Shown piece after piece: positions 50,112 through 58,716 of a stretch of DNA of 64,000 nt. The stretch comes from Sphingomonas phyllosphaerae 5.2 (lineage in GTDB: Bacteria > Pseudomonadota > Alphaproteobacteria > Sphingomonadales > Sphingomonadaceae). Location: the NCBI RefSeq assembly GCF_000419605.1, contig NZ_ATTI01000001.1:2576501-2640500 (forward strand), given 5' to 3'. The notes beneath the pieces are model-generated. The model was not told where the DNA came from. It did no database searches and saw only the letters and a list, made by a program, of their open reading frames with translations. Numbering within the stretch: the stretch's first letter is position 1; each line of letters opens with the position of its first letter. A program made the translations under genes and the position numbers.

Positions 50112-51065
50112 ATGAACGACATTCCCATCCTGATGGCCGCGCCGATGCCGGCCACAGTAATCGACGCACTCGACCGCCACTTCACGCTGCACCGCCTTTG
50201 GGAGCAGCCGGACGCCGATGCGTTCCTCGCCCGTCACGGTGCCGCGATCCGCGGCATCGCCGCGAACGCGCTCGCCGGCCGCATCGACGCCGGCTTGTTC
50301 GATCGTCTGCCCGCGCTGGAGATCGTCGCCAACTTCGGCGTCGGCTATGACAACATCGACGCGCGCGCCGCTGCGGAACGCGGGGTGATGGTCACCAATA
50401 CGCCGGGCGTGCTCGATGCCGAGGTCGCCGACCTGACGCTCGGCCTGCTGCTCGCCACGATCCGCCGGCTTCCGCAGGCCGACCGCTACGTTCGCGACGG
50501 CCGCTGGCCGGACGCACCTTTCCCGCTGTCGCCGACGCTACGTGGCCGCACCGTGGGCATCATCGGGCTCGGCGCGATCGGCAAGCAGATCGCACGTCGG
50601 CTGGAGGCGTTCGACGTCGCGATCGCCTACCACGGCCGTACGCGCCAGCGCGACGTCGACTATGCCTATTACGACACCCCGGTCGCGCTGGCTGGAGCAT
50701 GTGACGTGCTGATCGCGATCGTTCCGGGCAGCGCCAGCACGCAGCATCTGGTCGGCGCCGCCGTCCTCGACGCGCTCGGCCGCGACGGCATCTTCGTAAA
50801 CGTCGCGCGCGGCAGCGTGGTCGACGAACCCGCGCTGATCGCCGCTCTGCAATCCGGCACGATCCTGGCCGCCGGGCTGGACGTCTATGCCGACGAGCCC
50901 AACGTACCCGAAGCATTGCGCGCGCTCGACAACGTCGTCCTGCTGCCGCACCTCGGCTCCGCGTCCGAACACACGCGGGCCGCGATGGGGCAACTGGTGG
51001 TCGACAATCTTACCAGCTGGTTCTCCCAACGTCGCGTAGTGACGCCGGTGCCCGAAACAGCCTGA
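50112..51065 (+). CDS. D-isomer-specific 2-hydroxyacid dehydrogenase
   Basis: The 317-residue enzyme interconverts 2-keto and D-2-hydroxy acids, probably glyoxylate/hydroxypyruvate (GhrB-like). It shows VANFGVGYDNIDARAAAERG, the NAD(P) motif GIIGLGAIGKQIARRLEAF, then the catalytic Arg in FVNVARGSVVDEPAL, Glu in LDVYADEPNVPEAL and His in VVLLPHLGSASEHT. After the Rossmann motif the HGRTRQ suggests NADPH preference. It stands alone. Confidence 0.93.
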   Translation: MNDIPILMAAPMPATVIDALDRHFTLHRLWEQPDADAFLARHGAAIRGIAANALAGRIDAGLFDRLPALEIVANFGVGYDNIDARAAAERGVMVTNTPGVLDAEVADLTLGLLLATIRRLPQADRYVRDGRWPDAPFPLSPTLRGRTVGIIGLGAIGKQIARRLEAFDVAIAYHGRTRQRDVDYAYYDTPVALAGACDVLIAIVPGSASTQHLVGAAVLDALGRDGIFVNVARGSVVDEPALIAALQSGTILAAGLDVYADEPNVPEALRALDNVVLLPHLGSASEHTRAAMGQLVVDNLTSWFSQRRVVTPVPETA

Positions 51066-51107
51066 CGAAAATAGGGGAGCCGCCCGACCGGCTGCCCCCC
51101 TCCCTCG

Positions 51108-51731
51108 TTAGCGGCGCGGGTCCGCAGCCGGCGGCGGGGGCACTTGCCCGTTGCCATTCGGCGCGGGCGGCGCTCCTGCGCCGCCGGACGGCGGAGGCGG
51201 CGCGCCCGCGCCCGGCGGCAGCGGGGCTCCGGCGCCAGGCGGGGGCGGCGGTGCCTCGGCACCCGGCGGCGGCGGCGGCGCACCTGCACCCCGCGGCGGC
51301 GGAGGCGGAGGCGGTGCTCCCGCACCGCGCGGCGGCGGTGGCGCGCCGACCTCACGTACGCCACCGGCCTGATCGACCACAAAACGGGCGCGCAACTGCC
51401 CGTCGTCGAAGCGCCCCTGCACCACTACCGGCGCGCCCCGCGTGAGCGTGCCCGCGCCGCGCCCGGCGTCGACCAGCGTCCGCCCGCTGGCATCCTCCAC
51501 CAGAAACCGGCTGCCGTAGACTCCCGCGACACGCCCGCGCACCGTCACGATGCCGTCGCTGGCGGGCAGCTTGCTGATCGCGGTCGGCACCGTGGGCGCC
51601 ATCACAACGGTGGGTCGCGTCAGCTGCACCGCGCCCGCACCACCTGCGGCACCCACCGCCAGCAACATCGCACCGCCCAATGCGACGCGCTGCGCGCGCG
51701 TCACCTGCGGGATCATCGAACTCATCATCAC
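51108..51731 (-). CDS. Membrane-anchored OB-fold protein with proline-rich tail
   Basis: The 207-residue product starts with a signal/anchor helix (RVALGGAMLLAVGAAGGAGAV, about 15-35). Residues about 58-120 (GIVTVRGRVAGVYGSRFLVEDASGRTLVDAG...GAPVVVQGRF) look like the bacterial OB-fold (BOF/YgiW type) that binds ligands in the periplasm. The last 80 residues are tandem GAGAPPPPP-type repeats, a stiff extended arm. It is divergent from a response-regulator gene with operator-like repeats between, so it is probably controlled by that two-component system. In gamma-proteobacteria ygiW is likewise next to qseBC. Confidence 0.72.
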   Translation of the reverse strand: MMMSSMIPQVTRAQRVALGGAMLLAVGAAGGAGAVQLTRPTVVMAPTVPTAISKLPASDGIVTVRGRVAGVYGSRFLVEDASGRTLVDAGRGAGTLTRGAPVVVQGRFDDGQLRARFVVDQAGGVREVGAPPPPRGAGAPPPPPPPRGAGAPPPPPGAEAPPPPPGAGAPLPPGAGAPPPPSGGAGAPPAPNGNGQVPPPPAADPRR

Positions 51732-51784
51732 TCATTCCTCTCGGGTTGACGGGCTGTTTTTACCCCGCCCCCCCACCACCCGCG

Positions 51785-51813
51785 CTGAACCGGATCGTTC
51801 AGTTTCGGTTTAG
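51785..51813. promoter_or_regulatory. Candidate response-regulator binding site
   Basis: GTTCAG (51797-51802) and GTTTAG (51808-51813) are direct repeats with an 11-bp period, the spacing used by OmpR/PmrA-type regulators. A CTGAAC at 51785-51790 forms an inverted match with the first. The site is 57 bp before the response-regulator start and about 66 bp before the divergent gene. Confidence 0.55.
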
Positions 51814-51869
51814 GCTGCGGACGTAGGGCGATCCCGCCCCCACCTCCCCTCGCGCGCGAAGGAAGCTCG

Positions 51870-52532
51870 ATGCGTATCCTGCTGGTCGAGGACGACCGCG
51901 ATCTCGGCCCCGGCATCGCCCGCGTGCTGCGCGAGGCGAATTTCGCGGTCGATCTCGCCACCAACGGCGTCGACGCCGCGCACATGGGCGAAGTCGAGGC
52001 GTTCGACGCCGCGGTGCTCGACCTTGGCCTGCCCGGCCTCGACGGCATCGGCGTGCTCAAGGCGTGGCGCGCCGCCGGGCGCGACCTGCCGGTCCTGATC
52101 CTCACCGCGCGCGACGGCTGGTCGGACAAGGTCGCCGGGTTCAAGGCCGGCGCCGACGACTTCCTCGTCAAGCCGTTTCGGGTCGAGGAACTGGTGATGC
52201 GGCTGCGCGCGCTGGTCCGCCGCGCCGCCGGCCACGGCCAGGCGCGGCTCGCCTGTGGTCCGCTCGGTTTCGACACGCAGACCGGCGTCTTCGAACTCGA
52301 CGGCCTGCCGCTCCGCCTCACCGCGTTCGAGTGGCGCGTGCTGTCGCAGCTGATGCTGCGCCGCAACGCGGTGGTCGAACGCCTCGACTTGCTGGAGCGC
52401 GTCTACGAAGGCGATGCCGATGTCGATTCGAACAGCCTCGAGGTTATCGTCGGCCGGTTGCGCAAGAAGATCGGCGCGACGCTGATCGAGACGGTGCGCG
52501 GTCGCGGCTACCGGCTGGTGTGCCCGTTATGA
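51870..52532 (+). CDS. OmpR/QseB-type response regulator
   Basis: The 220-residue protein has a receiver domain (MRILLVEDDRDLGPGIARVL, phosphoacceptor Asp51 in VLDLGLPGLDG, conserved Lys in LVKPF) and a C-terminal winged helix DNA-binding domain (LTAFEWRVLSQLMLRRNAVVERLDLLERVY...VGRLRKKIGATLIETVRGRGYRLV). The subgroup resembles QseB/PmrA. It shares a four-base ATGA overlap with the sensor kinase gene and likely autoregulates through the repeats upstream. Confidence 0.95.
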   Translation: MRILLVEDDRDLGPGIARVLREANFAVDLATNGVDAAHMGEVEAFDAAVLDLGLPGLDGIGVLKAWRAAGRDLPVLILTARDGWSDKVAGFKAGADDFLVKPFRVEELVMRLRALVRRAAGHGQARLACGPLGFDTQTGVFELDGLPLRLTAFEWRVLSQLMLRRNAVVERLDLLERVYEGDADVDSNSLEVIVGRLRKKIGATLIETVRGRGYRLVCPL

Positions 52533-53863
52533 GGCGGCTCGTGCCGCGATCGCTATATGCGCGCATGCTGTTGATCTCGGCCGCAGCTACCGTGCTTGCA
52601 CTGGCGCTCGCCGGTGCGGTGATGGCCGGGTTGCTCGGCCGTTTCGTTCTCGAGGGGCTCGATCGCCGCCTCGATGCGCAACTGCTGGTGCTCGCCTCGG
52701 TCATCGACCGCGACGGCCACGTCGATCAGGGCCTTCTGGCAGCGCGCGCCGTCGCGTTCGGCGACGGCCCCGAGTGGCAATGGCGGATCGTCGGACCAGA
52801 TGGTGCGATCGGCGCGGTTGAGCTCGCCGCCCCGCGCGCACCCACGCCGCCACCCGCGCCCCCCGCCCCCCCGCCAGCCCCCGGCGGCGCCGGCCACGCC
52901 CCGCGTCCGCTCGACGGCCAAGCGCCGGACGGCGGCGCGATGCACGCACGCGAAGTGCGGATCGCGACACGCCGCGGCCCGGTGACGCTCACTGCCGCCG
53001 CCCCGCGCGCCGTGCTGACCCGCCCGATCGAAGGCGCGCTTGCCCCGCTGCTGCTCGCGCTCGCCGCGATCGCAGCGTTACTCACCGCCGCGTTGCTGAT
53101 CCAGCTGCGGATCGGCCTGCGCCCCGTGCGCGCGCTCCGGGAACAGGTCGCCGCGATCCGCAGCGGCGCACGCGCGCGCGTCGACGAGGAGCAGCCCGCC
53201 GAGCTCCAGCCGCTCGCCGCCGAACTCAATGCACTCGCCGCCGACAGCGAGGCCGCGCTTGCCGCCGCACGCGGCGCAGCTGCCAACCTGGCGCACGCAC
53301 TCAAGACCCCTGTCGCCGCGCTCGCGGTCGACCTGCGCGACCAGCCCCGCCACGCCGCCGCCGTCGCGCGAATCGACCACACGATCCGTCACCACCTCGC
53401 CCGCGCGCGCGCCACCGCGATCAATCGCCGTGTCGCCACGCCGCTCGCCCCCGCGCTCGCCGACATCGTTGCCGTGGTGCAGCGGCTTCACGCCGGCACG
53501 CCGCTGGCCGTGCAGTGCGACATCGCCGACGTGGCGGTCGCCGTTGATGCGCAGGACGTCGACGAACTGCTCGGCAACCTGCTCGATAACGCCGCCCGCC
53601 ACGCCACATCACGGATCGCGATCACCGCCCGTCGCGACGGGCGCCACGTCCGCCTCACCATCGCCGACGACGGCCCCGGCATCCCCGCGACACACCGCGC
53701 GCAGGTGCTTCACGCCGGCACCCGCCTGGATGAGCGCGGCGACGGACACGGCTTCGGTCTGTCGATCGTCGCCGAGCTGACCGCGCTCTACGGCGGTACG
53801 CTCACGCTCGGCGAGCACCCGCCGCACGGCCTGCTGGTCACGCTGACCCTGCCCGCCGCCTGA
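52529..53863 (+). CDS. Sensor histidine kinase
   Basis: The 444-residue QseC/PmrB-like kinase has an N-terminal membrane helix (MLLISAAATVLALALAGAVMA), a periplasmic region with a Pro/Ala-rich stretch (APTPPPAPPAPPPAPGG), a second helix near residues 173-193, HAMP-like linker, the phosphoacceptor His256 in NLAHALKTPVAAL, N-box ELLGNLLDNAARHA and G-boxes ADDGPGIP and GHGFGLSIV. It partners the preceding regulator. The signal is unknown. The proline-rich sensor segment is notable given the proline-rich divergent protein. Confidence 0.94.
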   Translation: MRRLVPRSLYARMLLISAAATVLALALAGAVMAGLLGRFVLEGLDRRLDAQLLVLASVIDRDGHVDQGLLAARAVAFGDGPEWQWRIVGPDGAIGAVELAAPRAPTPPPAPPAPPPAPGGAGHAPRPLDGQAPDGGAMHAREVRIATRRGPVTLTAAAPRAVLTRPIEGALAPLLLALAAIAALLTAALLIQLRIGLRPVRALREQVAAIRSGARARVDEEQPAELQPLAAELNALAADSEAALAAARGAAANLAHALKTPVAALAVDLRDQPRHAAAVARIDHTIRHHLARARATAINRRVATPLAPALADIVAVVQRLHAGTPLAVQCDIADVAVAVDAQDVDELLGNLLDNAARHATSRIAITARRDGRHVRLTIADDGPGIPATHRAQVLHAGTRLDERGDGHGFGLSIVAELTALYGGTLTLGEHPPHGLLVTLTLPAA

Positions 53864-53919
53864 CGCGAACCGCCGTCGGGCATCATCGTGAACGGAGCGA
53901 CCCCGGCGACGACGCAGGC

Positions 53920-54780
53920 TCACCAACGGGCGATCGCCTCGCCCGCGCGGATCGGCTGCCCGTCGCGCAGCGCCTCACACAGCCGCGCTGCCGCGGGCAG
54001 GAACAGCACGATCGTCGAGCCATGCTCGAACCACCCCAGCTCCGTACCCTTCGCGACCGTAACATCACAGGCGCGCCGCCCCGGCCCGCGCTCGCGCAAC
54101 GTCCGTTCGGTGTCGAGGAAAGTCAGCCGGATGCTCGCCACCAGGATCGCTGCAACCGGCACCAGCAACATCTCGCGGCCCTCGGCGCCGCGCGCCTCGA
54201 TCACCGCGCGCTCGTTGCGGCAGAACAAGCGCTCGACGCGCTTCAACGCGATCGGATTGACGTTCCAGCAATCCCCCGACTGATAGGTCACGCCCTCCAC
54301 CGTAAGGTCGGCCGGCGCGTGGAAACGGTGATACATCCCCGCCGTCAGCCGCAGCGTCACGAACCAGCCGTTCGCAAACCGTGTCGCGACACCGGTGTCG
54401 GGCACCAGTTCTTCGAGCCGATACGGGAAGCCCTTCACCTGATAGAGCAGTCCATCCTCGACCCGCCCATGCGCGCCGACGATCGCGTCGCACGGGCTCG
54501 CCACCACGCCGACACCGGGCGCGAACGCGCGCGCGCCGTCGCGCAGCCGCCGGACGAACCCTGCGCGCAGGCTTGCGAAGCGCGTCGTCTCCGCATCCGA
54601 AAGGTCGACGTCGCAGAAGAACCGCCACGCCGCCAGCGCCGGCTTCGCGACCAGGGGATGCTCGATCGCCGCAACCTTTCCTACCATCGTCGTCGCCCAG
54701 CGCCGCGGCAGGCGATTGGTCAGCAGGAAGTTCAGGTCCTCCTGCATCAGCATTCGCATCAGTCCGTTCCGCATTGTCAC
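53920..54780 (-). CDS. psd: Phosphatidylserine decarboxylase proenzyme
   Basis: The 286-residue protein decarboxylates phosphatidylserine to phosphatidylethanolamine. It resembles the E. coli-length PSD: MQEDLNFLLTNRLPRRW, the catalytic region SPCDAIVGAHGRVEDG (Asp), MYHRFHAPADLTVEGV (His) and the self-cleavage site FEHGSTIVLFLP, where cleavage between Gly254 and Ser255 makes the pyruvoyl group. The usual LGST is HGST here, a variant that keeps the needed Gly-Ser. It is divergent from the aminotransferase gene with 32 bp between. Confidence 0.93.
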   Translation of the reverse strand: MTMRNGLMRMLMQEDLNFLLTNRLPRRWATTMVGKVAAIEHPLVAKPALAAWRFFCDVDLSDAETTRFASLRAGFVRRLRDGARAFAPGVGVVASPCDAIVGAHGRVEDGLLYQVKGFPYRLEELVPDTGVATRFANGWFVTLRLTAGMYHRFHAPADLTVEGVTYQSGDCWNVNPIALKRVERLFCRNERAVIEARGAEGREMLLVPVAAILVASIRLTFLDTERTLRERGPGRRACDVTVAKGTELGWFEHGSTIVLFLPAAARLCEALRDGQPIRAGEAIARW

Positions 54781-54812
54781 ACCTGCGTCATCGCGGCGCG
54801 CGTAGTGGCGCC

Positions 54813-56471
54813 ATGGAGAAAAAGACCCTCGCCGCCATCGCCGGGCTCGTCGCCGGCACCCTGTTCGCCGCGACGAAGGGCCGGGAGCGGGTTGCGCTCT
54901 CGCGCGCCAAGCACCCCGGCCCCGGCGGACACGTCCGCATGGCCAAACGGGTCGCCGCGCAAATTCCCTATTACGCGCATGTCGAGGAGCACTTCTTCCA
55001 CGCCGACGATTGCGATGCTGCCACCGCCGCCCGCCGCCGCGCGGGGTTCGAGCGACTGGCCGCCCTTTATGCCCGGCGCTTCCCGAAAACGCTGGCGCTC
55101 ACCGCCGAGACGCGCACCGGCCTGTCCGACCTGCAATTCACCGGCCGCTACCGCGTGCCCTTCCCGTTCGCCGCCATGGTGCGCGAGCACCTGCCGGTCG
55201 GCGCGTTCATGGCGCGCGCCGATGGTGCATGGCTGACCGACCTCGACGGCAATCGCTTCATCGACCTGACCGGCAGCTACGGCGTCAACCTGTTCGGCAA
55301 CGACTTCTACAAGGCGACGATGCGCGAGGCGCTCGACATCGCCGAGCCGCTCGGTGGCGTACTCGGCAGCTACCATCCGGTCGTCGCAGACAACGTTCGC
55401 CGCCTGCGCGATCTTTCCGGGCTGGACGAGGTATCGTTCCACATGTCGGGCACCGAGGCGGTGATGCAGGCGGTGCGCCTCGCGCGTTACCACACCGGCA
55501 AGCGTCGGCTGGTGCGGTTCGCTGGCGCCTACCACGGCTGGTGGGGTGACGTTCAGCCCGGTATCGGTAATCCCGTCCCCGCCGACCACACGCTGACGCT
55601 TGCCGATCAGTCCGAACAGACGCTGGCCGTGCTCGCCACGCGCAAGGACATTGCCTGCGTGCTGGTCAACCCTTTGCAAGCGCTCCATCCCAACGGCGGC
55701 GCGCCGTCCGACAGTCAACTGGTCGACAGCGCGCGCAGCGCCGGCGCCGACCTGCCCACCTATGTCGCATGGCTCTCCCGCCTCGCCGAAACGTGCCGCA
55801 GCAACGGCATCGTGCTGATCTTCGACGAGGTGTTCATGGGCTTTCGTCTTGCGCCAGGCAGCGTCGCACGCCGTTGGGGCATGACGCCCGACATGATCGT
55901 CTGGGGCAAGACGCTGGGCGGCGGGCTGCCGATCGGCGTGCTCACCGGCCGTGCCGCACTGATGAAGCGCTGGCGCGACGATCGCCCGGTCGACATCTGC
56001 TTCGCGCGTGGCACTTTCAACGCGCACCCTTATGTGATGGCCGGGACGGATGCCTTCCTGCGCCGCCTCGATACGCCGGAAGTCGCCGCGATGTACGACG
56101 GCATGACGGCGCGTTGGGATGCGCGTGCCGCCCGCCTCAACGCGGCACTCGCCGCGGCAAGCGTGCCGGTGACGGTCGCGCATCTCGAAACGGTCTGGAC
56201 GCTTCTCTACATCCACCCGTCGCGCTATAACTGGATGCTGCAATATTACCTCCGCGCCGAGGGGCTGGCGCTGTCCTGGGTCGGCACCGGGCGGCTGATC
56301 TTCAGCCTCGATATCGATGAGACGCTGTTCGACGACATCCTCACCCGCATCGTGGCGGCGGGTCGCCGGATGATGGCGGACGGCTGGTGGGACGGTCCCG
56401 CTGCGACCAACAAGCAACTGAAGCGACAGGCGCTCAAGGAATCGCTCGCGGCGCGGCTGCGCGGCGGCTGA
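54813..56471 (+). CDS. Membrane-anchored class III aminotransferase (GSA aminomutase-like)
   Basis: The 552-residue PLP enzyme resembles glutamate-1-semialdehyde aminomutases: FIDLTGSYGVNLFGNDFYK, FHMSGTEAVMQAVRLAR, FAGAYHGWWGD, IVLIFDEVFMGFRLAPG and the PLP lysine Lys366 in VWGKTLGGGLPIG. It is about 120 residues longer than GSA aminomutase, with an N-terminal hydrophobic anchor (TLAAIAGLVAGTLFAAT) and an extra helical domain. It is therefore not HemL. Placement between psd and pmtA suggests a lipid or envelope amine substrate; that is inference. Confidence 0.85.
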   Translation: MEKKTLAAIAGLVAGTLFAATKGRERVALSRAKHPGPGGHVRMAKRVAAQIPYYAHVEEHFFHADDCDAATAARRRAGFERLAALYARRFPKTLALTAETRTGLSDLQFTGRYRVPFPFAAMVREHLPVGAFMARADGAWLTDLDGNRFIDLTGSYGVNLFGNDFYKATMREALDIAEPLGGVLGSYHPVVADNVRRLRDLSGLDEVSFHMSGTEAVMQAVRLARYHTGKRRLVRFAGAYHGWWGDVQPGIGNPVPADHTLTLADQSEQTLAVLATRKDIACVLVNPLQALHPNGGAPSDSQLVDSARSAGADLPTYVAWLSRLAETCRSNGIVLIFDEVFMGFRLAPGSVARRWGMTPDMIVWGKTLGGGLPIGVLTGRAALMKRWRDDRPVDICFARGTFNAHPYVMAGTDAFLRRLDTPEVAAMYDGMTARWDARAARLNAALAAASVPVTVAHLETVWTLLYIHPSRYNWMLQYYLRAEGLALSWVGTGRLIFSLDIDETLFDDILTRIVAAGRRMMADGWWDGPAATNKQLKRQALKESLAARLRGG

Positions 56472-56667
56472 CGGCGCCGCCCGCTACGCCTCGTCCGCAC
56501 CGTCACTCCGGCACGGCCGAGGCGCCAAAGTCCGGATCGCTGCAGCCGGAGCGCGTCGTTGTCGCGGCGTCAGGCCGATCCTCGACCGCCCCCGCGCGGC
56601 CGGCCCTCGCCTCTGCGGGAATGCCGACCGAAGCGGTTCGACCGAAAGCGGAGCTGTGCCCTGCGCT

Positions 56668-57315
56668 TCACGCCGCGGCGTGGCTATCGTCGCTCCGCCC
56701 GTGCTTCAGCAATCGCGCCGGCGCGCTGCGATACAGGCGGAAGTCGCTGAACGGATCGGTGACGATCTTCGTCGCCCACACGATTCCCGTCTCCAGATCG
56801 CGCTCGATCCACAATTGCGCGACGCGAAACAGGAGCGCCGACACACCGAAGAACAACCAGCCGAAGCCGACATGCCGCAGGAAGCCCATCGCCCCTTCCG
56901 GTCGATCGAGCAGCCCGAACAAGGTCGGCGACACCACCAGCACCACCGGGATCGCCAGCCACAGCCCCATCAGCACGTACTTGCGCATCAGGTTGTAGCC
57001 GACCTTAACCTCTTCCTTATACGCGTGGCTCACGCCATTCTCTTCGTCATAGTCGCGCGGTTCGAAGAAGAAATGCCCGGCTTGCCGGCTGGTCATCGCA
57101 ACACCCCACGCCAGCAAGCTGGCCAGCGCAGCATCGACGAACAGCAGCGCATAAGCAGTGATGAACGTGCATGCGCTGACGAAGTGCAGGCTTTGGTTGA
57201 TCAGGTCGTGGTGATAGAAGCGGTGATCGTCCCAGCGCTGCTCCTTCAACTGTGCACGAAAACCCGGATTGCCTTGCTCGTCGACGAAACGGAGCTTGCG
57301 AAGCTGCGGCATCAT
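56668..57315 (-). CDS. Mpo1/DUF962-like membrane protein
   Basis: The 215-residue protein has four to five membrane helices. Residues 35-44 (HHDLINQSLH) and 77-86 (RQAGHFFFEP) give an H-x4-N-x3-H and QxGHxxFE pattern like the DUF962/Mpo1 family, whose yeast member is an iron-dependent 2-hydroxy fatty acid dioxygenase in sphingoid base breakdown. Sphingomonads make 2-hydroxy fatty acids in sphingolipids, so a lipid role is attractive but unproven. It begins inside the pmtA stop (ATGA overlap), so the two are co-translated. Confidence 0.6.
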   Translation of the reverse strand: MMPQLRKLRFVDEQGNPGFRAQLKEQRWDDHRFYHHDLINQSLHFVSACTFITAYALLFVDAALASLLAWGVAMTSRQAGHFFFEPRDYDEENGVSHAYKEEVKVGYNLMRKYVLMGLWLAIPVVLVVSPTLFGLLDRPEGAMGFLRHVGFGWLFFGVSALLFRVAQLWIERDLETGIVWATKIVTDPFSDFRLYRSAPARLLKHGRSDDSHAAA

Positions 57316-57956
57316 GCCTTCTCCTTGGCGATACGGACCAGCGAGAAGTGGCCCAGCGGGGGGATCGAGCGGCATTCGGCCAGCCGCACGTCGGTGCGTG
57401 TCGCGATCCAGTCGGTATACAGCGCGAACGGAAAATCGGTGCGGAAGCCAAGCCGCTTGGTGACCGGCATCAACGCCTTCTCGATACCACCGCGCAGGCC
57501 CTGCTCGGCGCCGACGCGGGTCGTGATCACGATCTCACCGCCCGGGCGGCACACGCGCGCGAACTCGTCCAGCGCGCGGCAGGGGTTCGCGACCGCGCTG
57601 ACGACATATTGCGCGACGACGACGTCGAACGACTCATCGGCGAAATCCAGCGCCTCCGCATCGCCGACGCGGATCGCATCGACATTGGGCAGGTTCAGTC
57701 GCCGCGCCCGCGCCCGTGCCTTGTCGAGCATGTCCTCGGAAATATCCACGCCGGTCACCCGGCTGGTCGGGGCGTAGCCGGGCAGCGAAATGCCCGTGCC
57801 CACGCCCACCTCCAGGATGCGTCCGCCGATCTGGTCGGCGGCGCGGATCGCCGCCGCGCGCCCCTGCCGGAACACCGGGCCGAACACCAGATCGTAGACC
57901 GGTGCCCAACGGTCATATGCCTGCGCCACGCCGGCCGTCGTCATCGTCGCTGTCAT
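57312..57956 (-). CDS. pmtA: PmtA-like phospholipid N-methyltransferase
   Basis: The 214-residue SAM-dependent methyltransferase starts with AYDRWAPVYDLVFGPVFRQGR, characteristic of the Rhodobacter-type PmtA that methylates phosphatidylethanolamine toward phosphatidylcholine. Motif I is ILEVGVGTGISLPGY, followed by GVDISEDMLDKARAR and VVAQYVVSAVANP. The nearby psd gene makes its likely substrate. The first-gene position and ATGA overlap with the Mpo1-like gene form a two-gene operon. Ubiquinone/menaquinone methyltransferase is a less likely alternative. Confidence 0.82.
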   Translation of the reverse strand: MTATMTTAGVAQAYDRWAPVYDLVFGPVFRQGRAAAIRAADQIGGRILEVGVGTGISLPGYAPTSRVTGVDISEDMLDKARARARRLNLPNVDAIRVGDAEALDFADESFDVVVAQYVVSAVANPCRALDEFARVCRPGGEIVITTRVGAEQGLRGGIEKALMPVTKRLGFRTDFPFALYTDWIATRTDVRLAECRSIPPLGHFSLVRIAKEKA

Positions 57957-58127
57957 TCCCGCCGCACACCTTTGCCAAAGGGCCGCTCCAGCCCGGGACG
58001 GCGAACCTTGTGCGACGGGCAGGTGTCAGGGTGACGACGATTGGGTGACGGCTGCCGTCACGCAAACGCCACGGCATTGACACATGCGCGACGGTCGTTT
58101 CGGCCGCGGTGCTGTTTAATCGCACAC

Positions 58128-58141
58128 TTGATCTGCGTCAG
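58128..58141 (+). promoter_or_regulatory. FNR/FixK-like anaerobox candidate
   Basis: TTGATCTGCGTCAG differs at one end position from the classical TTGAT-N4-GTCAA anaerobox of FNR/FixK regulators. It lies about 70 bp before the start of the next gene. The GTCAGGGA it overlaps (58137-58144) is repeated inverted as TCCCTGAC at 58184-58191 just before the ribosome site. Confidence 0.4.
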
Positions 58142-58205
58142 GGACACAAGCTTGTTCGCGCCTCGTTCGCGGCACGGGACTTTTCCCTGACAAAGGAAGA
58201 TGTTG

Positions 58206-58586
58206 ATGGCCGTCAAGTTTGCCGGAACGATGAACGCGATCAACCGCGGTCTCGATGCCACCAAGCCCGCCAAGGGCGCCGACATGATCGAAGATTGGGA
58301 AGCCGCCCTCGCCGAAACCGACGTTCCCGGCGCGAAGGGGATTCTTCGCGATCTCGGCTCGCTCCGCAAGCAGCTGGAAAAGGATGCGCCCGATGCGGAC
58401 CGCGTTCACGCCCTGCTGCACCGGCTCGGCGCGGCGACGACAAAGATCGCCGACAAGGCCGACAAGTCGCAGGACAAGCTGAAGGCGCTTGGCGAGGCGC
58501 TGACCGAAGCCGGCGAGGAAGACACGGACGAAGAGGAAGACACCGCCGCCGCGGCCGCTCCGCAACGCGCCCGCAAGAAGAAGTAA
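58206..58586 (+). CDS. Small charged alpha-helical protein, 126 aa
   Basis: The product is all-helical and highly charged: FAGTMNAINRGLDATKPAKGADMIEDWEAAL, then a Lys/Asp-rich coiled segment (TTKIADKADKSQDKLKALGEAL) and an acidic stretch EEDTDEEEDT with a basic end RARKKK. The ATG at 58206 is chosen because AAGGA lies 8 bases upstream; the ATG at 58200 is too close. It may be a nucleoid, phasin-like or stress protein, but I recognise no family. A candidate anaerobox and a long inverted repeat lie in the leader. Confidence 0.75.
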   Translation: MAVKFAGTMNAINRGLDATKPAKGADMIEDWEAALAETDVPGAKGILRDLGSLRKQLEKDAPDADRVHALLHRLGAATTKIADKADKSQDKLKALGEALTEAGEEDTDEEEDTAAAAAPQRARKKK

Positions 58587-58659
58587 GCCCGACGATCGAC
58601 GCGAGCGCAGCGAAGCGGGCTTCGAACGAACCCGGCGCTCGCGCCCGACCGTCATTCCT

Positions 58660-58706
58660 GATCCGGGTTCCGCCAACTGCCCCTCGCAGATAGCGGAACC
58701 CCGATC
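58660..58706. terminator. Bidirectional hairpin between convergent genes
   Basis: GATCCGGGTTCCGC (58660-58673) pairs with GCGGAACCCCGATC (58693-58706) with one mismatch. A second stem GCGAGCGC/GCGCTCGC is at 58601-58608 and 58635-58642. Both lie between the small charged protein gene and ald. Confidence 0.6.
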
Positions 58707-58716
58707 GACCCGAAGG

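Noticed and set aside
54022..55236. A 404-codon plus-strand frame across psd and the aminotransferase start
   Set aside because: It is antisense to psd and shifts frame relative to the aminotransferase; no family similarity.
54813..56471. Calling the aminotransferase hemL
   Set aside because: It has about 120 extra residues, an N-terminal membrane anchor and lipid-gene neighbours; true HemL is about 430 residues and soluble.
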